Of a stretch of DNA of 56,218 bases, positions 1 to 8,235 are shown one piece after another. The position numbers were made by a program, and so were the translations under genes. The notes under the pieces are model-generated. The model was not told the origin of the DNA. It saw only the letters and a program-made list of their open reading frames with translations, and did not search any database. The first letter of the stretch is position 1. Each line of letters begins with the position of its first letter. Origin of the DNA: Erysipelothrix sp. (GTDB taxonomy: Bacteria > Bacillota_I > Bacilli_A > Erysipelotrichales > Erysipelotrichaceae); assembly GCA_012735275.1 (NCBI GenBank), contig JAAYHR010000013.1:1-56218 (forward strand). The letters run 5' to 3'.

Positions 1-135
1 ATCTTTACCTTTTTCAACGACTTCTTTGCCTTTATCAACAACGTCATCTAAGATTTGATCTGTTTCTGCTTCAGTTTTACCAGTTAATTTTCCAACTGCT
101 CCCATTAACTTGTCTTTTAAACCTTTTTCACTCAT
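1..135 (-). CDS. CsbD-like stress protein (partial)
   Basis: This reading frame runs off the left edge, so only the first 45 codons are visible. The start is an ATG at 133-135 with a strong AAAGGAGG ribosome binding site just upstream on the minus strand. The protein begins MSEKGLKDKLMGAVGKLTGK and is rich in Lys, Gly, Asp and Glu, with the KLMGAVGKLTGK pattern of small CsbD-family proteins. In Bacillus this family belongs to the general stress response; the molecular role is not known. It is too short for the ORF track. The family call rests on composition and the N-terminal pattern only. Confidence 0.7.
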   Translation of the reverse strand, partial: MSEKGLKDKLMGAVGKLTGKTEAETDQILDDVVDKGKEVVEKGKD

Positions 136-283
136 AGAATAGCCTCCTTTTTTAAGTGTAGTTTAACACTAATAACAAAGATTGCACAATTATAACACCC
201 ATAAGTAAGCGTTTACTACAATGAGTGAAGTTTTAAGTGAAATTAAGTGGTAAGGCTATCAATTTAGATAATTACTATTTTGA

Positions 284-312
284 TTGACTATCATAGATAT
301 GATTGCTATAGT
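284..312 (+). promoter_or_regulatory. Promoter of the purine permease-xpt operon
   Basis: A TTGACT -35 box (284-289) and a TATAGT -10 box (307-312) are separated by 17 bases. Transcription would begin near 319, immediately ahead of the riboswitch aptamer. The two boxes are seen in the sequence; the start point is inferred. Confidence 0.65.
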
Positions 313-327
313 TTAACGGTAAAAACT

Positions 328-392
328 CCATATATTTCTGGTAATAGGGTCCGGAAGTCTCTACTTGTTTCCCGTAAAGAAGCAAACTATGG
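328..392 (+). promoter_or_regulatory. Purine riboswitch aptamer, guanine class
   Basis: The fold follows the purine riboswitch plan. P1 is CCATA (328-332) with TATGG (388-392). P2 is TTCTGG with CCGGAA. The J2/3 core is TCTCTAC. P3 is TTGTTTC with GAAGCAA around the conserved L3 loop CCGTAAA. J3/1 is ACTATGG, with the specificity base C, as in guanine rather than adenine aptamers. The L2 loop (TAATAGGG) departs from the usual ATATGG. The genes downstream, a purine permease and xpt, fit a guanine/hypoxanthine sensor. Confidence 0.85.
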
Positions 393-443
393 CATTAAGT
401 ACAGCTCTTTTTGTGTTCTTACTGCCGCAAATGGCAGTTTTTT
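391..443 (+). terminator. Riboswitch expression platform: antiterminator/terminator
   Basis: The terminator stem is ACTGCC (421-426) with GGCAGT (433-438), followed by a T run to 443. The 3' side of P1 and its continuation, GGCATTAAG (391-399), can instead pair with CTTACTGCC (418-426) with one mismatch, forming an antiterminator. Ligand binding would lock P1, free the terminator and switch the operon off. This is the usual guanine riboswitch logic. The pairing was read by eye. Confidence 0.8.
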
Positions 444-461
444 CATTTAAAAGGAGGATAT

Positions 462-1838
462 ATGAAAGAAGTACTTAATAATTACTTTAGAATTGATGAA
501 AAGGGTTCATCAGTAAAGCGTGAATTAATGGGTGGTTTAGTTTCATACCTGTCAATGTCATACGTTATTTTTGTTAACCCGATAATTTTAAGCCAAGCAG
601 GGATGCCACAGGATGCTGTCTTTATGGCAACAATTATCTCATCAGCAATTGCGATGTTAGTTATGGGTTTATATGCTAAGTTTCCACTAGGACTTGCACC
701 ATGTATGTCAATGAATGCATTCTTTGCTTTCTCAGTTGTATTAGACATGGGCTTAACTTGGCAAGCAGCACTATCAAGTGTATTAGTATCATCAGTATTA
801 TTCTTAATCTTATCATTTACTAAAGCAAGACAAAGAATTATCAATGAAATTCCACAATCAGTTAAACAAGCAGGTACGGTTGGACTAGGAATCTTTATTG
901 CATTTGTTGCCTTTAAAAACTCAGGAATTATTGTTACGGATGCAGGTAACTTAATTACATTTGGTGGCTTTGCGAATCCAAACGTTATTATTGCCTTTGC
1001 CGGAATTGCAGTTGCATCATTCTTCTTAGTAAGAAAAAATCAATATGCAGTGTTCTTCGGTATGATCGGAGCAGCAGTTGTAGGACTATTAATTCGTTAC
1101 GGGGTAGATCTAGGTTGGTTTAACTTAGCACCTGAAGTAATTTCAACATTACCACAACTTCCAGCAGGAAGCCCAATTGCAATTCCATATGAACCATTTA
1201 ACTCAATGATGGATAATACATTTATGGTCAGCTTCAAGCACTTAGGCGATATCCTAAATGTTAAAGGAATTATTGTTTCATTAACATTCTTATTCTTAGA
1301 CTTCTTTGGAACAGCTACTACACTTTCAGCAGCAGCTTCACAAATTCCAGACTTATCAAAAGAAGAATTTGAAGAAAACCACCGTATCTATGCGGCAGAT
1401 GCAATTGGTACATTTATTGGATCAATCTTTGGAACATCAAACTTATCAACTTATATTGAATCGGTTTCAGGAATTATCAATGGAGCACGTACGGGATTAA
1501 TGGCAGTTGTTTGTGGACTACTATTCTTATTATCAATCTTTATTTACCCGCTACTATCATTAATTACAGCGGCAGTTACAACACCAGCAATGGTTACTAT
1601 CGGAATCTTTATGATGCAAAACATTACAAATATTGATTGGCACGGGGGTTATGAAAATGTTATCCCATCATTCTTAATTATTGTTATGATGCCACTAACA
1701 GGATCAATCTCATTAGGTTTAGTCTTAGGATTTATTTCCTGGGAATTATGTATGATCTTTGCAGGTAAATTTAAAGATATCTCACTAACAATGCATTTGA
1801 TTACATTAGTATCAATCGCATACTTATTCACAATTTAA
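462..1838 (+). CDS. pbuG: AzgA-type guanine/hypoxanthine permease (NCS2)
   Basis: This 458-residue membrane protein has about 12 hydrophobic segments and the AzgA-type N-terminal pattern SYLSMSYVIFVNP. It would import hypoxanthine or guanine by proton symport. The ORF-track start at 411 lies inside the riboswitch terminator and must be wrong. ATG 462 has AAAGGAGG seven bases upstream. The usual APGMGLNAFF motif reads APCMSMNAFF here, a visible change near the substrate region. It is followed after 10 bases by xpt, so uptake and salvage are co-transcribed under the guanine riboswitch. The exact base taken up is inferred. Confidence 0.85.
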   Translation: MKEVLNNYFRIDEKGSSVKRELMGGLVSYLSMSYVIFVNPIILSQAGMPQDAVFMATIISSAIAMLVMGLYAKFPLGLAPCMSMNAFFAFSVVLDMGLTWQAALSSVLVSSVLFLILSFTKARQRIINEIPQSVKQAGTVGLGIFIAFVAFKNSGIIVTDAGNLITFGGFANPNVIIAFAGIAVASFFLVRKNQYAVFFGMIGAAVVGLLIRYGVDLGWFNLAPEVISTLPQLPAGSPIAIPYEPFNSMMDNTFMVSFKHLGDILNVKGIIVSLTFLFLDFFGTATTLSAAASQIPDLSKEEFEENHRIYAADAIGTFIGSIFGTSNLSTYIESVSGIINGARTGLMAVVCGLLFLLSIFIYPLLSLITAAVTTPAMVTIGIFMMQNITNIDWHGGYENVIPSFLIIVMMPLTGSISLGLVLGFISWELCMIFAGKFKDISLTMHLITLVSIAYLFTI

Positions 1839-1848
1839 AGGAGTTAAA

Positions 1849-2421
1849 ATGGAACTATTAGAAAATGTTATTCGCGAAGAAGCAAAAGTAAAATCAGATG
1901 TTATTTTAGATGTTACAGAATTTTTAAACGCTAAAGTTGATGTGAAACTTATGGATGCTTTAGGTAAAGATTTTGCAGCCTACTATAAAGATTATGATTA
2001 CGACTTATTTGTAACAGTTGAAGCATCAGGGATTGCACCAAGTGTCTTTGCAAGTTTATATGCAGACAAGCCACTAATTATCATTAAGAAACAAGATAAT
2101 GACTTAAACAATCCAGAAATAATTCAACAAGCATCTTACTCTTTTACAAAAGATAAAGATTATTTCTTAACTGTTGGCAAACGTTTTATTGAAGGTAAGA
2201 AAGTAATTTTAATTGATGATTTCTTAGCAAAAGGATCAGTTGTTAAAAACGTTAAGACGATGCTTGAAAGTGTTGATGCTGAATTAGTATCAACTGCGAT
2301 CTGTATTTCTAAAAACTTCCAAGAAGGTTATCAACATCTTTTAAAAGAAGGATTTGACCTTTATGTTCAAGCCCAAATCGAAAGCTTGGATGCAGAAACA
2401 AATACAATAGAATTTGCATAA
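1849..2421 (+). CDS. xpt: Xanthine phosphoribosyltransferase
   Basis: The 190-residue protein matches Xpt in length and motifs. The PRPP-binding loop VILIDDFLAKGS lies at residues 119-130, and the substrate region reads TVEASGIAPSVF near residues 56-67. It converts xanthine and PRPP to XMP in purine salvage in the cytosol. The start follows an AAAGGAG site 10 bases after the permease stop. It is controlled with the permease by the upstream guanine riboswitch. B. subtilis xpt-pbuX is arranged similarly but with a different permease family. Confidence 0.92.
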   Translation: MELLENVIREEAKVKSDVILDVTEFLNAKVDVKLMDALGKDFAAYYKDYDYDLFVTVEASGIAPSVFASLYADKPLIIIKKQDNDLNNPEIIQQASYSFTKDKDYFLTVGKRFIEGKKVILIDDFLAKGSVVKNVKTMLESVDAELVSTAICISKNFQEGYQHLLKEGFDLYVQAQIESLDAETNTIEFA

Positions 2422-2425
2422 TGAA

Positions 2426-2453
2426 AATAAGACCAAAATAGGTCTTATTTTTT
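2426..2453 (+). terminator. Terminator after xpt
   Basis: AATAAGACC (2426-2434) pairs with GGTCTTATT (2441-2449), followed by a T run to 2453. It lies between convergent xpt and the cstR-like gene and overlaps the stop codon of the latter. Confidence 0.85.
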
Positions 2454-2703
2454 ATCGACTCTTAGTTAATAGGGCGATGGCACTATCAATATCCTCAAGT
2501 TCAATATTATGTTTACTCTCAATTGTCTCCAAAAGATTTTGGGTAACAATTAAGCTTATGACTTTATCAAGTGATGATCTAACAGCACTTAATTGAGTCA
2601 CAACATCTTCACAGCCACGTTCTTCATCAATCATATTAATGGCTCCATTTAATTGCCCTTGCAGGCGTTTAATTCGATTATATGTTTTTGGATTACAGTT
2701 CAT
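2452..2703 (-). CDS. CsoR/CstR-family repressor, persulfide-sensor-like
   Basis: This 83-residue DUF156-family protein has the NRIKRLQGQLNG helix typical of CsoR/CstR. Cys31 aligns with the sensing Cys31 of CstR. The CsoR copper ligands His and Cys in the second helix are absent, which argues against a copper sensor. The second CstR cysteine, position 60, is Thr here, and there is an extra Cys3. It is the last gene of an operon with two rhodanese-domain proteins, the setting of CstR. Its ATG overlaps the rhodanese stop. It probably binds the ATACCCCTAGGGGTAT site in the operon promoter, so it autoregulates. Persulfide sensing is inferred from context. Confidence 0.82.
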   Translation of the reverse strand: MNCNPKTYNRIKRLQGQLNGAINMIDEERGCEDVVTQLSAVRSSLDKVISLIVTQNLLETIESKHNIELEDIDSAIALLTKSR

Positions 2704-3007
2704 AATCTATTTTCCCTCTAAAGGCGCCAAAGCCACCCATTAAATTAACTACTTGATAACCTTGCTTATGTAAGTACTTTGCTACTTGGAGTGAGCGATT
2801 ACCGGACTGACATAAGATATTATATTCCTCATCTTTATTTAACTTGTCTAGATTACTTGGTATTTGATTCATTGGTATTTTAATCGAACCTTTAATTGAA
2901 CCAGTCGCTTTAATTTCAGCTGGTTCTCTAACATCAATAATATTAACATTAGTTTTAATATCATTAACCATTTCCGTTCTAATTGATCTTCTAAACATTT
3001 TCAACAA
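2693..3007 (-). CDS. Single-domain rhodanese
   Basis: This 104-residue protein is one rhodanese domain with the active-site loop CQSGNRS, catalytic Cys66, and the IIDVREPAE motif near residue 23. Such proteins move sulfane sulfur through a cysteine persulfide. The gene overlaps both neighbours, the CoA-disulfide reductase stop and the cstR-like start, so translation is probably coupled. An in-frame ATG at codon 4 is an alternative start. A role in relieving sulfide or persulfide stress is inferred from the operon. Confidence 0.85.
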   Translation of the reverse strand: MLKMFRRSIRTEMVNDIKTNVNIIDVREPAEIKATGSIKGSIKIPMNQIPSNLDKLNKDEEYNILCQSGNRSLQVAKYLHKQGYQVVNLMGGFGAFRGKIDYEL

Positions 3008-4628
3008 CTCCTTCTTTGATTAGTTGGCCATATAAGTTATAGCCACCATCAAGATTCTTAACTTGATAGCCTGAAACTTTTAAAATTCTTTCAGCATTGT
3101 ATGATCTAATTCCACTTTGACAGTGTACTACAATTTCTTTATCTTTATCTAACTTATCAAGATTATCTCTTAATTGATCAAGTGGGATATTAATTGAATC
3201 CTTGATAAAACCATTAGTGCGCTCATCACTGTTTCTCACATCCAAGATTAAGGCATCTTTCTCTAATTGGTGCCACTGAATCGTATCAGTTAAACCTAAA
3301 TTAATATTATCAGCATAATAGCCAGCCATATTAATAATATCTTTTGCTGAGCCAAATGGTGGGGCATAGGCTAAATCGAGATCCTGTAAATCAAAGATTC
3401 GCATACCAGCAGAAATCGCGGTTGCTAAAACATCAATTCGCTTATCAACACCTTCATAACCAACAGCTTGTGCTCCAAGTATTTTATGGCTATATTTATC
3501 ATAAATAACTTTAAGATCAATTGCTTTGGCATTTGGGAAATAGCCAGCATGATTATTAGCATAAAGATGCATAACTTCAATTGAATCTTGATCTAAAGCT
3601 TTCTCATTTAGGCCAGTAGTTGCAAATGTCTTATTGAATAGACGTAAGACTGAAGTTCCAAGACTTCCTTTATTAGTACGTTTAATCCCATTTAAGATAT
3701 CAGCCAGATGACGACCTTGACGATTAGCTGGCCCGGCTAATGCAATTAAGGCATCCGCTTGACTAACTTCATGCTTAGTAATAATAGCATCACCAATCGC
3801 ATGAATATTATTAACCGATGTTTGATAATTACTATCAACGATGATGGCATCACGCATTCCTAACTCTATATTTGAGTCTTTTAAGAATCCTGTTTCTGCC
3901 TTAACTCCAACAGACATAATTACCATATCAGCATCAATAACTTGATTATCACTTAAGATAGCCTTATTATTAACAAACTCCTTAACTGAGTTATTAGTAA
4001 AGACTTTAATATTATTAGCTTTTAGTTCAGTGTGGGCCATGATCGCCATTTCAATATCCATTTGGGCTAATAAATGATCAGCCAGCTCCACAACCGCTAC
4101 ATCTAGGCCGGCCTTACTTAATGACTCCGCCATTTCTAGTCCAATAAAGCCGCCACCAATTACCAGTGCTGATTTAATTTCTTTATTAGCTACAGCCGCT
4201 TTAATTTGATCAGCATCAGGAATATTTCTTAAAGTATAGACATTTGGATGCTTATTAATTCCAACAACTGGAATAAAGATCGGACTTGCGCCTGGGGATA
4301 AAATCAATTCATCATAAGCTAATTCTTTTACTTGTCCCTTATTAACAACTTTAATCGTTTTAGCAGTTGAATCAATACTAATTGCTTCATGATTATTTAA
4401 TATATTTAATTTAAAACGATCTTCTAACATCGCTTTCTTGGCAACTAGTAAATCATTGCGATCAGAAATTTCATCTGAGATAAAGTATGGTAATCCACAG
4501 TTAGCGAAAGATACATGTTCCCCTTTTTCAATAACAGTTATATTATCATTTTGATTTAACCTTCGATATCTGGTAGCAAATGACATTCCGCCAGCGACGC
4601 CACCAACAATTACAATATTCTTATTCAT
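2991..4628 (-). CDS. CoA-disulfide reductase with C-terminal rhodanese domain
   Basis: The 545-residue protein begins with an FAD dinucleotide motif (GGVAGG, 9-14) and has the redox motif SFANCGLPYF with Cys44, as in CoA-disulfide reductases. A second nucleotide-binding motif, VIGGGFIGLE, lies near residue 157. A rhodanese domain fills the last 90 residues, with CQSGIRS and Cys503. Known fusions of this type reduce CoA disulfide or CoA-persulfide with NAD(P)H. It is the first gene of the persulfide operon. The start at 4628 has AGGAGG upstream. Its promoter carries the CstR-type operator. Confidence 0.9.
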   Translation of the reverse strand: MNKNIVIVGGVAGGMSFATRYRRLNQNDNITVIEKGEHVSFANCGLPYFISDEISDRNDLLVAKKAMLEDRFKLNILNNHEAISIDSTAKTIKVVNKGQVKELAYDELILSPGASPIFIPVVGINKHPNVYTLRNIPDADQIKAAVANKEIKSALVIGGGFIGLEMAESLSKAGLDVAVVELADHLLAQMDIEMAIMAHTELKANNIKVFTNNSVKEFVNNKAILSDNQVIDADMVIMSVGVKAETGFLKDSNIELGMRDAIIVDSNYQTSVNNIHAIGDAIITKHEVSQADALIALAGPANRQGRHLADILNGIKRTNKGSLGTSVLRLFNKTFATTGLNEKALDQDSIEVMHLYANNHAGYFPNAKAIDLKVIYDKYSHKILGAQAVGYEGVDKRIDVLATAISAGMRIFDLQDLDLAYAPPFGSAKDIINMAGYYADNINLGLTDTIQWHQLEKDALILDVRNSDERTNGFIKDSINIPLDQLRDNLDKLDKDKEIVVHCQSGIRSYNAERILKVSGYQVKNLDGGYNLYGQLIKEGVVENV

Positions 4629-4654
4629 ATAATCCTCCTAAATTCACTAAAACC

Positions 4655-4683
4655 AGTATACCCCTAGGGGTATTATAAATCAA
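4655..4683 (-). promoter_or_regulatory. Promoter of the persulfide operon
   Basis: On the minus strand a TTGATT -35 box (4678-4683) and a TATACT -10 box (4655-4660) are 17 bases apart. The CsoR/CstR operator fills the spacer and touches the -10 box, so a bound repressor would exclude RNA polymerase. Confidence 0.75.
4658..4673. promoter_or_regulatory. CsoR/CstR operator
   Basis: ATACCCCTAGGGGTAT is a perfect 16-bp palindrome with the G/C-tract layout known for CsoR and CstR operators. It lies between the -35 and -10 boxes of the operon that encodes a CstR-like repressor. Confidence 0.85.
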
Positions 4684-4788
4684 GCCCAATACTATCCTGA
4701 GCAATAGAATTTATAAGTATAATTAAAGTACTAAAGTAGAATTATTTTCAAATTAGTTTATAATTATTAGGAAAGTGATGTGTTATAT

Positions 4789-5328
4789 ATGCGGTGCTCA
4801 TGGGTTAAAAGTGAACAAGTAGAAATTGACTATCATGATCATGAGTGGGGAGTTGAGTGTCATGATGAGCGCTATCTCTTTGAACAGCTAATGCTTGAAT
4901 GTTTTCAATCAGGCTTATCATGGTCAACCATAATTAAAAAGCGCCAAGCCTTTCGTGAGCGCTTTGATAATTTTGATGCCAATAAAATAGCCAACTATGA
5001 TGAAGTTAAGATTAATGAATTGAAAAATGATCCAACAATTATTCGTCATGAAGCTAAAATTAGTGCCGTCATTAATAATGCCCAAGCATATATTGAAATG
5101 CTAGAAGCAGGGCTTAGCTTTGATAAGTACTTTTGGGGATTTACTAATGGACCATCAAATATAAGTGGTTTAGAAGTCACAAATAACTTATCTGATGAAA
5201 TATCAAAAGATTTAAAAAAACGTGGTTTTAAGTATGTGGGAAGTATTACAGTCTTTGCTTACTTACAAGCTATCGGAATATATAATAGTCATGAGAAATC
5301 ATGTGAAATGAGGAGAGAATATGAATAA
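4789..5328 (+). CDS. tag: DNA-3-methyladenine glycosylase I
   Basis: This is a 179-residue Tag protein from ATG 4789, starting MRCSWV as the family does. The track start is a GTG at 4780 that adds MLY; spacing to the AGGAAAG site (about 13 versus 4 bases) does not settle it, but family alignment favours ATG 4789. The zinc-site residues are visible: Cys3, His16 in YHDHEWG, and His168/Cys172 in HEKSC. It removes N3-methyladenine from alkylated DNA in base-excision repair. It overlaps trhO by 8 bases. Confidence 0.9.
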   Translation: MRCSWVKSEQVEIDYHDHEWGVECHDERYLFEQLMLECFQSGLSWSTIIKKRQAFRERFDNFDANKIANYDEVKINELKNDPTIIRHEAKISAVINNAQAYIEMLEAGLSFDKYFWGFTNGPSNISGLEVTNNLSDEISKDLKKRGFKYVGSITVFAYLQAIGIYNSHEKSCEMRREYE

Positions 5329-6268
5329 AGATTACCGAGTATTATTGTATTACCATTATATCAATATTGAGGATGTTAATGCCTTTCGTGAAGAACACTA
5401 TAACTTATGTAAAGAGATTGGATTATTAGGAAGAATTATCGTTTCAAAAGAAGGAATTAATGGAACTGTCTCAGGGACAATTGCTGAAACTGAAGCCTAT
5501 ATTCAAGCTATGAACAATGATCCAAGATTTAAAGATATGCCATTTAAAATTGATTTAGAAGATAAAGATGCATTTGCTAAGTTACATGTTCGCGTTAAAG
5601 ATGAGTTAGTAAACTTAAAACTAGATAAGGATGTTAACCCGTTAGAGTTAACAGGAAACTATTTAAAACCAACTGAGTTCTTTGAACAAATGCAAGATGA
5701 AAATACAGTTGTCTTAGATGCTAGAAACGATTATGAATATGACCTTGGCCATTTTAGAGGAGCAATTAGACCAGACATTGAAGTCTTTAGAGATCTTCCA
5801 GAATGGATCGAAGAAAACAAGGAACTATTAGACGGTAAAAAAATTCTAACTTACTGTACTGGTGGTGTTCGCTGTGAGAAATTCTCAGGCTGGCTACTCC
5901 AAGAAGGTTTTGAAGATGTTAACCAATTAGAAGGTGGAATTGTCACTTACGGTTATGATGAAGAAGTTCAAGGCGAATTATGGGATGGAAGATGCTATGT
6001 CTTCGATCAAAGAATCTCAGTTCCAATTAATCGTGTTGACCATAAAATTGTTGGTAAAGACTATATTACAGGCGCACCATGTGAGCGTTATGTAAACTGT
6101 GCTGATCCATCATGTAATAAACAAATCTTAATGAGTGAAGAAACAGAAGCAGCTTACCTACGTGCTTGTTCTCATGAATGCCGTGTTAGCGAGCGTAATC
6201 GTTATGTTATTGATAACGGCTTATCAGCTCTAGAAGTGGCAGAACGCTTAAGTAAAATTACAAACTAA
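5321..6268 (+). CDS. trhO: tRNA uridine-34 hydroxylase (TrhO, rhodanese family)
   Basis: The 315-residue protein has an N-terminal acylphosphatase-like domain (about 1-100), then a rhodanese domain with CTGGVRCEK and catalytic Cys179. A C-terminal cysteine cluster ([13 protein letters not shown]) is typical of the UPF0176/TrhO family. Known members form 5-hydroxyuridine at position 34 of tRNA in an oxygen-dependent way. The ATG has GAGGAGA seven bases upstream inside tag. This is the third rhodanese-domain gene within 4 kb, but it belongs to a different family from the persulfide enzymes and lies on the other strand. Confidence 0.9.
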   Translation: MNKDYRVLLYYHYINIEDVNAFREEHYNLCKEIGLLGRIIVSKEGINGTVSGTIAETEAYIQAMNNDPRFKDMPFKIDLEDKDAFAKLHVRVKDELVNLKLDKDVNPLELTGNYLKPTEFFEQMQDENTVVLDARNDYEYDLGHFRGAIRPDIEVFRDLPEWIEENKELLDGKKILTYCTGGVRCEKFSGWLLQEGFEDVNQLEGGIVTYGYDEEVQGELWDGRCYVFDQRISVPINRVDHKIVGKDYITGAPCERYVNCADPSCNKQILMSEETEAAYLRACSHECRVSERNRYVIDNGLSALEVAERLSKITN

Positions 6269-6274
6269 ACATTA

Positions 6275-6302
6275 GACATTAGTAAATTACTAATGTCTTT
6301 TT
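6275..6302 (+). terminator. Terminator after trhO
   Basis: GACATTAGT (6275-6283) pairs with ACTAATGTC (6289-6297) around AAATT, followed by T5. Confidence 0.8.
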
Positions 6303-6375
6303 AAATTAATTTAAGAAATTAGTGCTTTACACTTGTAACCGCATACAAAATGTAGTATTATATTGGTACAACTAC

Positions 6376-6534
6376 CTAGAAAAGCTTTGTGATATTAAGG
6401 AGAGAGAGTTAGCTGACCTTGTTGGTGTTAAAACTTCATAATAAAAACCAATAACATCAATAACATCAATAACAATTAGTAAAGCTTTAGGCAGAATTTT
6501 AAGGGCTATATCAATGAATTCTTTAGTTGAGTAG
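6376..6534 (+). pseudogene. Remnant of an XRE-type HTH gene
   Basis: In one frame this stretch reads LEKLCDIKERELADLVGVKTS, two stops, then a repetitive ITSITSIT section and ISKALGRILRAISMNSLVE before a final stop. These resemble the first two helices and the final ISKALG helix of small Cro/C1-type regulators or antitoxins, with the middle decayed into ATAACATCA repeats. No start codon or ribosome binding site is present. The 430-base gap between trhO and the MATE gene holds no other convincing gene. Confidence 0.55.
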
Positions 6535-6695
6535 AATTAACCTTCAGTATTCTATATAGTATGTATAAAACTTATTAGTACATTTGATCAGAGGTAGTTG
6601 ATTTATTGAATTATAAATTAATTAACAATGACTCTCCTTGGTATCGAGTATTTAGAAGATATCCCACTGCTCAATATTCAGCTATAGCCCAAATG

Positions 6696-6721
6696 AAAAG
6701 ACAGCGAGTAAGCTGTCTTTT
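6696..6721 (-). terminator. Terminator after the MATE gene (bidirectional)
   Basis: AAAAGACAGC (6696-6705) pairs with GCTGTCTTTT (6712-6721). With A and T runs on both sides it can work on either strand; on the minus strand it follows the MATE stop. Confidence 0.8.
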
Positions 6722-6732
6722 CTCATGTCTAA

Positions 6733-8133
6733 TTAATTCTCAAATACAAGTTCAGTTTGACTAGATAATAAATCAAGATTTCTAACTTCAATAATCAAGA
6801 AGATTATGGCTAATGAGATAGCGAAGAAATCGGCAATTGGTGCGGCATACATAACACCCTTAACTCCAAACTTAATTGGAAGACTTATAATTAGTGGAAT
6901 TAAGAAGATAACTTGCCGCGTTAATGATAAGAAGATTCCTTTATTAGCTTTACCAACCGAAGTAAAGTAATTGGAAGTAATCATTTGAATCCCGTTAACC
7001 ATAGTAAAGAGTAAATAAATTCTTAAGTATAAGGTTCCAAACTCATAGTAGAGTTGATCACCTTTTCCAAAGACTGAGATAATTGCGACCGGGAAGAGTT
7101 GGAAACAAATAAAGGCAATAGTTCCAAGACCAACTCCAACCTTAAGTGCGGTAAATAAAGTATCCTTGACTCGCTTATAGTTCTCGGCTCCATAGTTATA
7201 GCCAATAATTGGCTGGATACCTTGGGCAATCCCAATTAGGAATCCAAAGTAGAGCATGTTAATTTTAGAGCCAACCCCAACGACAGCTAGCGGAATATCT
7301 GATCCATAGACAGACAGGGCCCCATAATAAGCTAGTGTATTATTCGATACAGTTTGAACTAGGGCGATGGCTACTTGGTTAATTGCGGCAGCACTACCTA
7401 ATTTAGCTGTTGTTGTAAAGATTTCAAGCCGTAACTTGAAGTCATCTCTATGCAACTTAATCATTTTAAAATCAGTAAAGTAGTATAAGATCATAATCGC
7501 AGAAACTGCTTGTCCGATTACCGTTGCCCAAGCACCACCTGCAATCCCCATATCAAAGGTAAAGATTAATAGTGGATTCAGAATAGTATTTAAGATAGCA
7601 CCAGTTAAAGTTGTGGCCATCGCATATTTTGGTGAACCATCAGAGCGGATATACTGACTACCGGCAATTATTAAGACTAAGAAAGGAAAACCTAAAGATG
7701 TAATGCGGGTATAAGTCATTGCATAAGGTAAGACTTGTTCAGTAGCTCCAAATAGTAATAGCAAGGGTTCTAAAAATACTTGGGTAATTATCATTAAGGA
7801 AAATCCAGCGATAAACATATAAATAATTCCATTACCAATATAGTTTTTAGCTAAGTCCGGATTTTTCTTACCCATCTCTAAATTAAACTTGGAGGCAGAT
7901 CCAACTCCAATCATTAAGGAAACTCCAGTTAAGATTGTGACAATTGGAAAGGCGACATTGGTTGCGGCATTACCAAGAATTCCTTCATACTGACCAATAA
8001 AGATTTGATCGGCAATATTATAAAGCGATGATACTAAGTTACTAATAATTGCGGGAATAGCGAAGCTAGCTAATAGTTTTAGAATATCACTATTGGCTAG
8101 CTCTTTTTCACGATTAGACATTACTTGACTCAT
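6733..8133 (-). CDS. MATE-family multidrug exporter
   Basis: This 466-residue protein has about 12 membrane segments and the MATE-type N-terminus ending in SLYNIADQIFIGQ, with the family's two-fold repeat. It probably expels cationic drugs or metabolites by Na+ or H+ antiport; the substrate cannot be read from sequence. ATG 8133 has AGGAGTG upstream; a second ATG at codon 5 is less well placed. It stands alone between a terminator and the divergent arabinose regulon. A 9-bp inverted repeat upstream may be a repressor site. Confidence 0.88.
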   Translation of the reverse strand: MSQVMSNREKELANSDILKLLASFAIPAIISNLVSSLYNIADQIFIGQYEGILGNAATNVAFPIVTILTGVSLMIGVGSASKFNLEMGKKNPDLAKNYIGNGIIYMFIAGFSLMIITQVFLEPLLLLFGATEQVLPYAMTYTRITSLGFPFLVLIIAGSQYIRSDGSPKYAMATTLTGAILNTILNPLLIFTFDMGIAGGAWATVIGQAVSAIMILYYFTDFKMIKLHRDDFKLRLEIFTTTAKLGSAAAINQVAIALVQTVSNNTLAYYGALSVYGSDIPLAVVGVGSKINMLYFGFLIGIAQGIQPIIGYNYGAENYKRVKDTLFTALKVGVGLGTIAFICFQLFPVAIISVFGKGDQLYYEFGTLYLRIYLLFTMVNGIQMITSNYFTSVGKANKGIFLSLTRQVIFLIPLIISLPIKFGVKGVMYAAPIADFFAISLAIIFLIIEVRNLDLLSSQTELVFEN

Positions 8134-8182
8134 TAAATCACTCCTATATTCATGGTTTCATTAAGTTTATAATAGATGTTTT

Positions 8183-8216
8183 ACTAAGTAAAGTAATAAG
8201 GTAATTATTACTTAGT
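8183..8216. promoter_or_regulatory. Inverted repeat upstream of the MATE gene
   Basis: ACTAAGTAA (8183-8191) and TTACTTAGT (8208-8216) are perfect 9-bp arms around a 16-base AT-rich spacer, about 50-80 bases ahead of the MATE start on the minus strand. They could be a repressor operator. No regulator gene is adjacent, so this is tentative. Confidence 0.35.
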
Positions 8217-8235
8217 GAATAAATTCATTTAATTA

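Noticed and set aside
303-394. Long pairing between TGCTATAGTTT (303-313) and AAACTATGGCA (384-394), competing with riboswitch P1
   Set aside because: The left part overlaps the predicted -10 box (307-312), so most of it should not be in the transcript.
482-844. 120-residue minus-strand ORF opposite the purine permease
   Set aside because: It is a shadow frame with no ribosome binding site. The plus-strand gene has clear family motifs.
6606-6755. Possible small plus-strand ORF starting TTG with NYKLINNDSPWYRVF
   Set aside because: It has no well-placed ribosome binding site, runs through the bidirectional terminator and enters the MATE gene on the opposite strand.
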